Of a stretch of 14,926 nt of DNA, positions 6,740 through 13,253 are shown piece after piece; the stretch's first letter is position 1, and each line of letters begins with the position of its first letter. The DNA comes from an uncultured Pseudomonadota bacterium (GTDB lineage Bacteria; Myxococcota_A; UBA9042; CAIXZC01). The translations under genes and the position numbers were made by a program. Under the pieces are notes generated by a model. It was given only the letters and a program-made list of their open reading frames with translations. It made no database searches and was not told the DNA's origin. Location: NCBI GenBank assembly GCA_937876385.1, contig CALFHQ010000306.1:1-14926 (forward strand). The letters are read 5' to 3'.

Positions 6740-8101
6740 TTATACCTCTTGAGTCAGACGCCCATGAACCTCCCGAAGGATGGTGAGCGCTTCGTCGTCC
6801 AGTTGGGCAGAAAGGAAAAATTCAAGCTCTTCCTGTTCTCCGGGGGTCAAACGCACCCCGGCATTCTCCAACTCCTCTACGGTCATCGGTCGAGCTGCCA
6901 GGATTCGTCGCTTCACGAGGGCCATGTCGATCTGAGGCTTCTCCACCCGAAAGTCCTCCAACTCGCCCAAATCGTCGTTGCTGCTTTCGAGCTTCATCAA
7001 CTCCTCGAAGACGTCGTCGCTCACCGCCTCAACGAGGGTCTTCTCCTCCGCCCACTCTTCGTCGAATGAAACATCGTCGTCGGTAAAGGAGGAGGCGCCG
7101 AACTCATCGGGGTCGAGAGCATCCGTGCCGACCTCTTCCGCCGCTCGGTAATCATCGGGCATGTCCCACTCAAGCTCGACCTCTCCCTTGGGCACCTCAT
7201 CGGCGTCGGTCATCCCCAGCCCGGCTCGAGCCACCTCGTCCTTTGGATCGAGCTGAAGAACGCGGCTGTATACATCCTGCTCTTCCCGTCCCAGACCTTT
7301 CTGGCGGTAGATCGTTGCCAGAGACTTCAGCGCCACGATGGATTTGGCCGGCTGGCCCAGATTGTCAAAGGCCGAAGCGGCCATCTCAAGGAGCTGGGTA
7401 TCCTGGGGCTCTTTCAGGAAGGATGCGTGGAGGTGCTGCAAGGCATGGTAGAAGTCCTCTTCCTCGATGAGGCTCTCCACCACCTTTTTTCGCACCCCGA
7501 AGTCGTCAGGGTTGTGATGAAGGTAGCGCAGTGCGACCTTCTTCCAGTCCTCCTTGCGCCCCTTCTTTTCAAGCAGTCGAAGAACCCGGCGGTACTCCGT
7601 CGCTGCCTCATCGATAAGGCCCACCGCGGAGAACTGCTCGGCCAGCCGCAGGCGATCCGAGACGTTGGCCGGATCCAACTCGAGCATGCTTCGGATGACG
7701 TGCAACCCATCCCGCACTCTTCCCTGCTTCAACAGGGCCCTGATCTGGGCCTTGAACTGTCGGATTGCGTCCGGGGCCATCCCGAGTTGGAAGTAGAGTT
7801 GAGCCAGAACCCCATGGAGATCGGTTCGGGTGGGGTCTACCTCGAGCATCTTCTTGTACACGGCGACGCTCTTGAGGAGAAAGCCGTGCTCTCGGTAGTA
7901 ATCCCCGACATATTGGAGGATGTCGAGGGCTTCCTGGGAACGCCCCGACTGATAGAGCAACTCCGACACTCGCAATCGGGTGCGGATATCTCCTGGGTCC
8001 AGTTCGATGGCCTGCTTGTAAAGCGTGATGGCCTTCTTGACCTTCTTCTCTCGAGCGTACGTCTCGGCTTTCGAAAGCAATTTGTCCTTCTTTGGCGACA
8101 T
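6740..8101 (-). CDS. Tetratricopeptide-repeat scaffold protein with acidic C-terminal region
   Basis: I chose the ATG at 8101 since it follows GGGAGC with proper spacing and begins a charged MSPKKDK. An upstream frame to 8206 overlaps aroQ and looks non-coding. The 453-residue protein has a chain of TPR-type helical pairs over about residues 5-300, for example units ending AIELDPGD, KMLEVDPTR, SMLELDPAN and RVLQLDPKD. These repeats usually mediate protein-protein contacts. The stretch from about 300 to 400 is very acidic (many Asp/Glu, EEWAEEKTLVEAVSDD) and probably disordered, and it is followed by a short helical tail. No signal peptide is present, so it is cytoplasmic. The gene ends exactly where the PilZ gene begins (TAAATG), a strong sign of joint translation. 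Function beyond scaffolding cannot be read from sequence; a link to PilZ signalling is an inference from position. Confidence 0.88.
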   Translation of the reverse strand: MSPKKDKLLSKAETYAREKKVKKAITLYKQAIELDPGDIRTRLRVSELLYQSGRSQEALDILQYVGDYYREHGFLLKSVAVYKKMLEVDPTRTDLHGVLAQLYFQLGMAPDAIRQFKAQIRALLKQGRVRDGLHVIRSMLELDPANVSDRLRLAEQFSAVGLIDEAATEYRRVLRLLEKKGRKEDWKKVALRYLHHNPDDFGVRKKVVESLIEEEDFYHALQHLHASFLKEPQDTQLLEMAASAFDNLGQPAKSIVALKSLATIYRQKGLGREEQDVYSRVLQLDPKDEVARAGLGMTDADEVPKGEVELEWDMPDDYRAAEEVGTDALDPDEFGASSFTDDDVSFDEEWAEEKTLVEAVSDDVFEELMKLESSNDDLGELEDFRVEKPQIDMALVKRRILAARPMTVEELENAGVRLTPGEQEELEFFLSAQLDDEALTILREVHGRLTQEV

Positions 8102-8115
8102 CCAGCTCCCTTTTC

Positions 8116-8562
8116 TTAGTGTTTGATTCGAGTTTTTAGATGCTCCACCAGCGCTTTGAGAGCCCACCGGTATCCCAACGGCCCCATTCCCTCCAAGCGC
8201 CCCCACACCCCTCTAGCGACCAGGGAACCCCTCCGAAAAGACTCCCGAGCCTGGGTATTGGTAATGTGGACTTCCACCACGGGGATCGATACGGCCAGCA
8301 CGGCGTCCAGGAGGGCCACCGAAGAATGGGCCAAACCTCCGGGATTGAGAACGATACCGTCAAAAAGTCCCCTGGCTTCGTGGATTTCGTGAATCAGGGA
8401 CCCTTCATGATCGGTCTGCACGCAGACCACCTCTACCCCCAACTCCTCCCCTTCTTGCACCAGCGATCTCTCGATCTCGTCGAGGCTGGCCAAACCGTAC
8501 TTCTCAACCTCTCGGGTTCCCAAGAGATTCAGATTCGGACCGTTCAAGATCAGCACACGCAT
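8116..8562 (-). CDS. aroQ: 3-dehydroquinate dehydratase, type II
   Basis: This enzyme removes water from 3-dehydroquinate to give 3-dehydroshikimate, the third step of the shikimate pathway, in the cytoplasm as a dodecamer. The ATG at 8562 gives 148 residues, the normal type II length, and begins directly with MRVLILNGPNLNLLG. The frame continues upstream but there is no homology there. Catalytic residues are all present: Arg17 and Tyr22 in the lid loop (REVEKYG), Asn73 in NPGG, His79 in AHSSVA, Glu97 and His99 in EVHITN. QTDHEG at 49-54 corresponds to the usual QSNHEG. A GAGGTG ribosome-binding site precedes it. It is the first gene of a minus-strand operon, 14 bases ahead of the TPR gene. 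The other members have no evident role in aromatic biosynthesis, so the link is probably one of shared transcription. Confidence 0.96.
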   Translation of the reverse strand: MRVLILNGPNLNLLGTREVEKYGLASLDEIERSLVQEGEELGVEVVCVQTDHEGSLIHEIHEARGLFDGIVLNPGGLAHSSVALLDAVLAVSIPVVEVHITNTQARESFRRGSLVARGVWGRLEGMGPLGYRWALKALVEHLKTRIKH

Positions 8563-8643
8563 GGGCCACACCTCAGAGGCAGTGTAGCAACCGGGACCAG
8601 CATTGGCCAGCAATTATCAAGCCCATCTCGCCGGAAATAATCC

Positions 8644-8672
8644 TTGCAATCAAACGGTTGTTGTCTTAGCAT
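8644..8672 (+). promoter_or_regulatory. Candidate sigma70 promoter for the redox lipoprotein gene
   Basis: TTGCAA (8644-8649) and TAGCAT (8667-8672) are separated by 17 bases, matching the consensus hexamers at 4 of 6 positions each. Transcription would start near 8679, giving a leader of about 95 bases. The -10 lies inside a direct-repeat pair, which would suit an operator. Confidence 0.35.
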
Positions 8673-8684
8673 TGCTGTCTTAGC
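8662..8684 (+). repeat. 9-base direct repeat overlapping the -10 region
   Basis: TGTCTTAGC occurs at 8662-8670 and again at 8676-8684, a period of 14 bases. The first copy overlaps the proposed -10 and the second covers the expected transcription start. It could be a tandem regulator site. A chance occurrence in one promoter cannot be excluded. Confidence 0.4.
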
Positions 8685-8774
8685 CCGGGGGTCGCTCGGC
8701 CTACCGGACATCGACAAGACGTGATGGACGCTTTTTGTTACCGGAAGGGAAACCAAAAAAAGAGGGAGTCTGAA

Positions 8775-10610
8775 ATGCGAATGAGAGCGCTGTTCCTGTC
8801 CCTGATGCTCGTCGTCGCCTGGGGTTGTCAGCCCAAGGATGCCGCAGAGAAGAAGGACGAAACCAAGAAAGTAGAGAAGAAAGCCGACGAAAAGAAGGCC
8901 GAGCCCAAGACCGAAGAAAAGAAAGTCGAAGACAAGGCCGTCGAAGCCAAAGCCGTAGAGGCCAAAGCCGACGAGAAGAAAGTCGAAGACAAGGCCGTAG
9001 AGGTCAAGGCCGACGAGAAGAAAGTCGAGGACAAGGCCGTAGAGGTCAAAGCCGACGAGAAGAAAGTCGAAGCCAAAGTTGCCGACAACGCTTCTGGCAA
9101 GAAAGTTCTCTTCCAGTTCTACGTCATGTCCCAGTGCCCCTTCGGCGTCCAGGTCATGAACGGGATCGCCCCGGTGCTGGAGAAGTACGGCTCGTACATC
9201 GATTTCCAGATGGACTTCATCGGCCAGATCGCCGGTGACACCCTGACCTCCATGCACGGCGAAAACGAAGTCGCCGGCGACAAAATCGAACTGTGCGCAA
9301 TGAAGTACATGGCTGAAAACTACGCCTACATGCCCTTGTTCGAATGCATCAACAAAGAATACCGCAAGCTCCCCGCCAACTGGGAAGGCTGCGCCGACGA
9401 AGCCAAAGTGGCCCCCGAAGTCAAAGCCAAAATCAAGGCTTGCTTCGAAGGCGACGAAGGAACCACCCTCCTGAAGGCCTCTTTCGAGAAGGCTGAGAAG
9501 GACGGCGCTCGTGGCAGCCCCACCATGTTCCTCGCTGGCAAACCCTACCGTGGCGGCCGAGCGGAAGCCGACTTCATGCGTGGCATCTGCGGCGAATTTG
9601 GCGACGCCACCCCCGCATGGTGCGGCGAAATCCCCAAGCCCATCGAAGTCAAAGCCATCGTCATCGCCGACAAGCGCTGCACCGATCGCTCCTGCGACAC
9701 CGGTCGTCTGGAAGGCTCCTTGAAGAGCATGTTCCCCGGACTGTCCTTGCGCAAGCTCGACTGGGCCGATGAAGAAGCCAAGAAAATGTACGAAGCCGAA
9801 GGCCTCGACTACCTCCCCGTCGTTCTCTTCGACCAGAGCGTCGAAAAGGGCGAAGGATACGCACGGCTCCGCCGTTACCTCCAGGACACCAAGACTGGCG
9901 CTTACAAGAGCCTCAAGCTTGGTGCCAAGCACGACCCCAAAGCCGAAATCTGCGACAACAAAGTCGACGACACCGGCAACGGCAAAGTGGACTGCGCTGA
10001 CGAATCCTGTGCCAACCAGCTCATCTGCCGTGAAGAAATCAAGGGCAAGCTCGAACTGTTCGCCATGTCCCAGTGCCCCTTCGGCGTGAAGGCCATGAAT
10101 GTGATGACTGAAGTTCTCGGCGCCTTCGGCTCCGACCTCAAATTCGAAATTCACTTCATTGGCGACCTCGCCAACGGCGAACCCAGCTCCATGCACGGCG
10201 CCAACGAAGTCGCCGGCGACATCGTGGGCCTCTGCGCCATCAAGTACATCCCTGAGAACTACAGCTACATGAAGCTCTTGGATTGCTACAACAAGGAATA
10301 CCGCAAGCTCCCGGCCAACTGGGAAGCCTGCGCTGACGAAGTCGCTGTAGCTGCCGACGTCAAGGGCAAAATCAAGGCTTGTGTGGACGGAGACGAAGGC
10401 AAAAAAATGCTCATCGCTGACCTCCCTCTGGCCAAGTCCCTGGGCATCTCTGCGAGCCCGACTTGGGTAGCCAACAACAAGTTCAAGTTCAGCGGAATCG
10501 ACGCTCAGACAGTTCAGAAGAATGTCTGCCAGCACAACCCCGATTTCGCTGGTTGCAAAGCCCAGCTCTCCGCTCCCGAAAAGGGCGCCCCTGCTGGTTC
10601 CTGCAACTAG
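8775..10610 (+). CDS. Lipoprotein with Lys/Glu tether and three thioredoxin-fold units (two GILT/DsbA-like, monothiol CPFG)
   Basis: The ATG at 8775 follows GGGAG and opens a lipoprotein signal (lipobox-like AWGC, Cys18). The upstream extension to 8721 has no signal. Residues 19-105 are a Lys/Glu/Ala tether built of 14-residue repeats. Next comes a GILT/DsbA-like unit with FYVMSQCPFG (Cys121), the marker HGENEVAGDKIELC, and cis-Pro249 in GSPT. A middle thioredoxin-like unit has C302TDRSC307. A MopE-like Asp/Asn/Cys motif at 393-412 (CDNKVDD to CADESC) then leads to a second GILT-like unit with MSQCPFG (Cys434) and cis-Pro562 in ASPT. GILT-family proteins reduce disulfides with CxxC; here only the first Cys is kept in both units. 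The expected location is envelope-anchored, acting on exported thiols or disulfides. Codon use is skewed to GAA, GCC, GGC and AAG, suggesting high expression. Enzyme activity and partner are inferred. Total 611 residues. Confidence 0.85.
   Translation: MRMRALFLSLMLVVAWGCQPKDAAEKKDETKKVEKKADEKKAEPKTEEKKVEDKAVEAKAVEAKADEKKVEDKAVEVKADEKKVEDKAVEVKADEKKVEAKVADNASGKKVLFQFYVMSQCPFGVQVMNGIAPVLEKYGSYIDFQMDFIGQIAGDTLTSMHGENEVAGDKIELCAMKYMAENYAYMPLFECINKEYRKLPANWEGCADEAKVAPEVKAKIKACFEGDEGTTLLKASFEKAEKDGARGSPTMFLAGKPYRGGRAEADFMRGICGEFGDATPAWCGEIPKPIEVKAIVIADKRCTDRSCDTGRLEGSLKSMFPGLSLRKLDWADEEAKKMYEAEGLDYLPVVLFDQSVEKGEGYARLRRYLQDTKTGAYKSLKLGAKHDPKAEICDNKVDDTGNGKVDCADESCANQLICREEIKGKLELFAMSQCPFGVKAMNVMTEVLGAFGSDLKFEIHFIGDLANGEPSSMHGANEVAGDIVGLCAIKYIPENYSYMKLLDCYNKEYRKLPANWEACADEVAVAADVKGKIKACVDGDEGKKMLIADLPLAKSLGISASPTWVANNKFKFSGIDAQTVQKNVCQHNPDFAGCKAQLSAPEKGAPAGSCN
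8967..9071 (+). repeat. 42-base tandem repeat encoding the Lys/Glu tether
   Basis: Two full units (8967-9008 and 9009-9050) and a partial third starting at 9051 encode ADEKKVEDKAVEVK. Looser versions of the unit precede them from about 8883. The copies differ at only a few silent positions, so the array is young or is kept uniform and could vary in length between strains. The result is a long, highly charged, probably extended linker between lipid anchor and redox domain. Confidence 0.85.
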
Positions 10611-10620
10611 TTGTTGACTC

Positions 10621-10645
10621 GCCGGCCCCCTCTGGGCCGGCCTTT
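10621..10645 (+). terminator. Probable intrinsic terminator after the redox lipoprotein gene
   Basis: GCCGGCCC (10621-10628) and GGGCCGGC (10634-10641) form a perfect 8-bp GC stem with a 5-base loop, followed by CTTTCG. The stem is very stable but the T tract is short, so termination may be partial, allowing some read-through into the DUF218 gene. Confidence 0.65.
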
Positions 10646-10659
10646 CGAGCTCCTCCCCA

Positions 10660-11649
10660 ATGCTTGATGCACCCCCCAGAAAATTCGCCACTCAGTTGAT
10701 ACTCATCGGGTTTCTTGTGCTCACCTGGTCCTCGGACTCGGGAGCGAAGAAGAATCGCCCCCAGAAGTCCAACAAGGTCGGCGTCATCATCGCCCTCGGA
10801 TACGGTCACTCCAAAGAAGCCCTGCCGAGTTCGCAGATGGTGCAGCGAGTCCTGGGAGCCATCGACCTCTATCGCCAGAAGCGTTCCAAGTACATCATGC
10901 TTTGTGGAGGGTACACCTCGGGCAACATCGCCGAGGCGGAGGAGATGAAGATTATGGCCCTGGCTCACGGAGTCCCTGCCAGGGCCATCCTCCTTGAGGA
11001 CGGCTCAATGACCACCGGGCAAAACAAGGCCAACGCAGAGTACTTCATCGATCGACACCGCTTCCGCTCTGCGGCTCTGGTCTCCCACGAGGCGCACCTC
11101 AAGCGAGCAGTCCAGCAGTTTGAGGAAATCAAGCGCCTGCGAAGTGTATTGCTCTTCCCGGTGGACGATGTAGAGATCCCCGCCGTGAATCTCGTGTATG
11201 ACGAGGAACTTCCCTCCCCAAAAGAGTTCGATGCAGTGGTCATCCACGGCAAGTCGAAGCCCATCGACTTCCTCTCGGACTCCATCCAGGTGGACTCTTA
11301 TCAACGCTCTCTCGCCCGCACGGCCGCGGACTTGTACCAGAAGGGCTTTGAGGACATCCCCTTTTTCTTCTGGCACCCCGCAACATCCGTAGGTCACATT
11401 ACCAGAGCCCAACTCATCGGCATCGCAGCCATCGGATTCGGCCTCCCGGCAAGCCAGGTCATTTACGATGAGGCGCGCCGGTACTCACCGGCCAAGAGGG
11501 AACTGTTCGATGACTGCAAGGCCCACGGCTGGACTCGGATCCTCGCTGTACTTCCTCGAGTTCGAAAGGACGACGTCGAGTGGGTGAAGGAGAAATACGA
11601 AGAGGCCGGCCTTGAGGTCACAGTCATTCTCACGGGACGGAGCAAGTGA
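10660..11649 (+). CDS. DUF218 (YdcF/SanA/ElyC-type) envelope protein with C-terminal extension
   Basis: The ATG at 10660 begins with a short basic stretch and a hydrophobic segment (about 11-23), a signal or membrane anchor. No strong ribosome-binding site is visible, so the start is moderately certain. The DUF218 core follows: VGVIIALGYG (40-49), a Ser/Arg helix, LCGGYTSG (81-88), EAEEM (92-96), GVPARAILLEDGSMTTGQNKANAE (split in the family as GVP, E/D-S, T-x-N), and LVSHEAHLKRAVQQF (140-154). Family members SanA and ElyC affect envelope integrity and peptidoglycan or glycan-lipid handling in Gram-negatives, but the biochemical reaction is not settled. After about residue 200 the protein continues for some 125 residues without a family match that I recognise, including ITRAQLIGIAAIGFGLPASQV and a helical tail. 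The stop is 2 bases before the start of the pseudo-redoxin gene, so the two are coupled. Confidence 0.85.
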   Translation: MLDAPPRKFATQLILIGFLVLTWSSDSGAKKNRPQKSNKVGVIIALGYGHSKEALPSSQMVQRVLGAIDLYRQKRSKYIMLCGGYTSGNIAEAEEMKIMALAHGVPARAILLEDGSMTTGQNKANAEYFIDRHRFRSAALVSHEAHLKRAVQQFEEIKRLRSVLLFPVDDVEIPAVNLVYDEELPSPKEFDAVVIHGKSKPIDFLSDSIQVDSYQRSLARTAADLYQKGFEDIPFFFWHPATSVGHITRAQLIGIAAIGFGLPASQVIYDEARRYSPAKRELFDDCKAHGWTRILAVLPRVRKDDVEWVKEKYEEAGLEVTVILTGRSK

Positions 11650-11651
11650 AC

Positions 11652-13163
11652 ATGACAACCGCTCGTCTCGCTTCCGCTGTGACGGCGCTCATGCTCCTCA
11701 TTCCCCATCACGGGCTAGCCCGTGAAGCTTCACCCGTTCCCCCCGGCAACTTCGTGACGTTGCGAATCTCCTCTCAAGATCCAGAATCCGCCGCAATGCT
11801 GCACGCCCTGGACGATGCCCTTCCCGACAATGCTTCCGTTTCCATCCACCTGGAGTGGTTGGGGGCAGTGGGGAAATCGGAAGCCTTCCACACTCGCCAC
11901 GGCCAGACAGAACTTGCGGGGGACGCTGTGCTTGCTTGCGCGGCCGTTCTCGCCCCGTCGCCAAAGGCTCTCCTCACTTTTGCAGGCTGTGTCGTAGATA
12001 CCCCACAGGATGTCCCTCGCAACTTCAAACAGTGCATCAAAGACGGCGCCTGGCCCCCGGAAGACGTTTTGAGGACCGAGGCCTGCTACCAATCTAAGGT
12101 GGGAGGCAAACTCGTTGAGGAGAGCCTCAAGCGAGGAGGAGAATTGAACGCCCCCTCGACACCCACCCTCCAAATCAACCATACCCGCTACGCGGGAGCC
12201 TGGAATGCATCGGCCATTCGATACGCCTTGTGTCACGCCGAGCTCCTTCCCCCATCGATGCCAGCCTGCCAGGAGTCTCTGGCGACTCCCCCACCCACCC
12301 TCATCGTCCTCGATGCGCCCCATGCAACCTCCGCACACCTCAACACCGCTCATCGAGCCCGGCGCATCGCTACCCGATTCCATCCTCTGGCAGTGGAAAT
12401 CATTCCCCCCGGCGATCCACGGTGGATGACCTGGTTCAAGGGCCACGAAACCTTCCCTCTCCCGCTCTTTCTTCTGCCACAGTCGGTGACCTCCCGTCCC
12501 TCCAATCGCACACTTCCCTTCGCCCTGCTTCCCTCGGAGGCGAAAGGCTATGACGTCGTCCAATTTCCAGTCGAAGCGCCGTCCACCTCGGCTCCCGCTG
12601 CCGCCAGATTCCCTGACGACTCTGTTATCCTCTACGTCTCCCCACACTCCCTCGAAGGGCGAAAGGCTCTGAAGACTCTATCCCTTCTGCAACCCATCTT
12701 TGGTGACGTGGTTTCCTTTCACATCACATGGATCGTCACGAAACGGGGAGGTCAATGGACCTCTCCCCACGGCCCCCAGGACCTTGCGGAGATCCAGCGA
12801 GGATTGTGCGCCAGACGCCAAGGGGTCGAGAAGGAGCGACTGTACTCTACCTGTCGAGGAGCGGAACCCATCCAGAGCAACCCCGACGCTTGTATCACCG
12901 CTGCCAACATCGACCCGGAGTTGTTGGTGGGATGCATGGCAGAGTGGTCCACCGAGGTGGGCAACAAGACCCTCGAGGAGGAATCTGCCCGCGCCAAACC
13001 CATCCGAGTTCTCCCGACGTGGGTGGTGAAAGGGAAGGTCCTCCCGGGTGCTACCGATCCCCGCTCGGTGCAAGATGCCCTTTGCCCCCTCTTGACCTCG
13101 CCGCACTCTGGATGCAACAAGCCCCTCTCGGGGAAGGACCATCGCCTGGATGCTTGCTGGTAA
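11652..13163 (+). CDS. Exported paralogue of the redox lipoprotein lacking all active-site cysteines (pseudo-redoxin)
   Basis: The ATG at 11652 lies 9 bases after GGAG. The GTG at 11646 also opens the frame but its spacing is too short. Residues 1-22 form a signal peptide (to GLA) without a lipobox. The 503-residue protein follows the plan of the gene at 8775. Unit 1 has SSQDPES where the sister has MSQCPFG (Cys becomes Asp43), yet keeps HGQTELAGD-LAC and cis-Pro in STPT. The middle unit has PHATSAHLNT in place of CTDRSCDT. Unit 2 has SPHSLEG in place of MSQCPFG (Ser333), keeping SPHG and LPTW. The structural cysteines outside the active sites are largely preserved. The tether and MopE-like motif are missing. 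It most likely binds or escorts the same partners as the sister without catalysis, or regulates it. Similarity to the sister is low and was judged by eye. Confidence 0.75.
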   Translation: MTTARLASAVTALMLLIPHHGLAREASPVPPGNFVTLRISSQDPESAAMLHALDDALPDNASVSIHLEWLGAVGKSEAFHTRHGQTELAGDAVLACAAVLAPSPKALLTFAGCVVDTPQDVPRNFKQCIKDGAWPPEDVLRTEACYQSKVGGKLVEESLKRGGELNAPSTPTLQINHTRYAGAWNASAIRYALCHAELLPPSMPACQESLATPPPTLIVLDAPHATSAHLNTAHRARRIATRFHPLAVEIIPPGDPRWMTWFKGHETFPLPLFLLPQSVTSRPSNRTLPFALLPSEAKGYDVVQFPVEAPSTSAPAAARFPDDSVILYVSPHSLEGRKALKTLSLLQPIFGDVVSFHITWIVTKRGGQWTSPHGPQDLAEIQRGLCARRQGVEKERLYSTCRGAEPIQSNPDACITAANIDPELLVGCMAEWSTEVGNKTLEEESARAKPIRVLPTWVVKGKVLPGATDPRSVQDALCPLLTSPHSGCNKPLSGKDHRLDACW

Positions 13164-13174
13164 ACCGTTTGCTA

Positions 13175-13203
13175 TTGAAAAGAGGGGCCGCCTTGGGCAC
13201 AAT
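13175..13203 (+). promoter_or_regulatory. Candidate sigma70 promoter for the NAGPA-domain gene
   Basis: TTGAAA (13175-13180, 5 of 6) and CACAAT (13198-13203, 4 of 6) are exactly 17 bases apart in the 90-base gap before the next gene. Transcription would start near 13210 and leave a leader of about 45 bases. Confidence 0.4.
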
Positions 13204-13253
13204 GCGAGTCACCTACGATCCCACCCAAACCCCACGCAACGAGGTCCTGGAAA

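Larger units (their letters stand above)
8563..8774. other. Divergent promoter region between aroQ and the redox lipoprotein gene
   Basis: At 212 bases this is the longest gene-free stretch in the window. It holds both outward promoters, a 9-base direct repeat and an A-rich purine tract next to the plus-strand ribosome-binding site (GGGAG at 8764-8768, upstream of ATG 8775). On the minus strand TACACT (8586-8581) could be the aroQ -10, which would leave a leader of about 12 bases; its -35 is unclear. I see no small ORF with a ribosome-binding site and no riboswitch-like structure. Confidence 0.5.

Noticed and set aside
7427..8119. 230-residue plus-strand frame antisense to the TPR gene
   Set aside because: Shadow of regular TPR codon pattern; the minus strand has clear repeats and a ribosome-binding site.
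8883..9090. CRISPR-like or mobile-element repeat
   Set aside because: The repeat is in frame, adjacent without spacers and explained by the Lys/Glu tether.
8550..10691. 713-residue open frame antisense to the redox lipoprotein gene
   Set aside because: It is rich in Val/Phe/Gly/Leu runs generated by the complement of GAA/GCC/GAC codons in the real gene, has no ribosome-binding site or family motif, and mirrors the tether repeats.
11730..12647. 305-residue frame antisense to the pseudo-redoxin gene
   Set aside because: Gly/Arg/Trp-rich shadow with no start signals; the plus-strand frame has a signal peptide and paralogy to the upstream gene.
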